Shown: positions 29,820-29,952 of the stretch, one piece after another
How positions within the stretch are numbered: the stretch's first letter is position 1
Layout of the letters: every line of letters starts with the position of its first letter
Source: Ga0077536 sp943370145
Lineage (GTDB): Bacteria; Pseudomonadota; Gammaproteobacteria; Ga0077536
Reading direction: 5' to 3'
NCBI GenBank assembly: GCA_943370145.1
Contig: CALRPY020000056.1
Span: forward strand, 1-29,952
DNA: 29,952 nt
Translations under genes and position numbers: made by a program
Notes under the pieces: generated by a model
Databases searched by the model: none
Told to the model about the DNA's origin: nothing
The model's input: only the letters and a program-made list of their open reading frames with translations

Positions 29820-29952
29820 ATGGATATCCGAAAAGTCAAAAAACTCATCGAACTGCTGGAGGAGTCCGGCATCGCGGAAATCGAGATCAAGGAAGGCGAG
29901 GAGTCGGTGCGCATCAGTCGCATGATGAGCAGCATGCCGATGCCGGCGATGC
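29820..29952 (+). CDS. accB: Biotin carboxyl carrier protein of acetyl-CoA carboxylase (partial, 5' end)
   Basis: The first 44 residues are visible: MDIRKVKKLIELLEESGIAE, then IEIKEGEESVRISRM and the beginning of the Met/Pro/Ala-rich linker (MMSSMPMPA). This is the typical N-terminus of AccB; the biotinylated lysine domain lies beyond the window. GGGAG lies 5 bp before the ATG. It carries the carboxyl group between biotin carboxylase and carboxyltransferase in fatty-acid synthesis. accC is expected next. Confidence 0.93.
   Translation, partial: MDIRKVKKLIELLEESGIAEIEIKEGEESVRISRMMSSMPMPAM

Noticed and set aside
1..29952. CRISPR arrays, tRNA or rRNA genes
   Set aside because: No regularly spaced direct repeats and no T-arm or CCA-ending cloverleaf were seen on either strand; GAATCCC strings resemble T-loops but their flanks cannot pair.

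Overview
This window looks like a junction between an accessory island (about 1-11,000) and conserved chromosomal core (about 11,700-29,952) of a high-GC gammaproteobacterium. The assignment is inferred from gene content: glnE followed by ilvE, the run cutA-dsbD-tlpA-aroQ-accB, and a heptosyltransferase-rich lipopolysaccharide locus, all of which fit Chromatiales/Xanthomonadales-like gammaproteobacteria. No rRNA or tRNA gene is present to settle the taxonomy.

Positions 1-148 are the right end of an IS3-family insertion sequence. Next come a 21-bp perfect inverted repeat, then an alpA-type regulator and a TOPRIM/DUF3987 primase-helicase-like gene on the minus strand (333-3049), the usual replication and regulation core of a small integrated element. 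A hairpin-rich non-coding stretch of about 900 bp separates them from a RES/Xre toxin-antitoxin pair (3993-4972) with a likely autoregulatory operator. Positions 5037-7943 are a decayed lambda/HK97-like tail module on the minus strand: head-tail joining protein, tail terminator, tail tube (frameshifted), G/GT tail chaperones with a probable programmed -1 frameshift, and two truncated copies of a tape-measure start. Two 50-residue paralogous membrane proteins are encoded antisense between chaperone and tape measure, each with its own promoter. These are the most interesting feature of the window. An AT-richer Sel1-repeat gene (8129-8899) and a winged-helix/nucleotidyltransferase pair behind a 24-bp perfect palindrome (9403-10692) complete the island.

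Positions 11,009-12,405 hold a secreted coiled-coil protein and a YecA/UPF0149 SEC-C protein. From 12,855 to 16,553 a plus-strand operon encodes a DUF6165 protein, two GT9 (heptosyltransferase-like) enzymes, a GT4 glycosyltransferase and a 75-residue conserved protein. The facing minus-strand genes encode a third GT9 coupled to a DsbA-fold isomerase, and an operon glnE-ilvE-ELM1-like-GT4. A sulfotransferase gene lies between them, so the locus probably builds and decorates a surface glycan, possibly a sulfated one.

The right end is housekeeping: a methionine/kynurenine-type aminotransferase divergent from glnE, then cutA, dsbD and tlpA (translationally coupled; periplasmic thiol redox), aroQ (shikimate pathway) and the start of accB (fatty-acid synthesis). 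Several genes show a -10-like element exactly 7 nt before the start codon, suggesting leaderless mRNAs.
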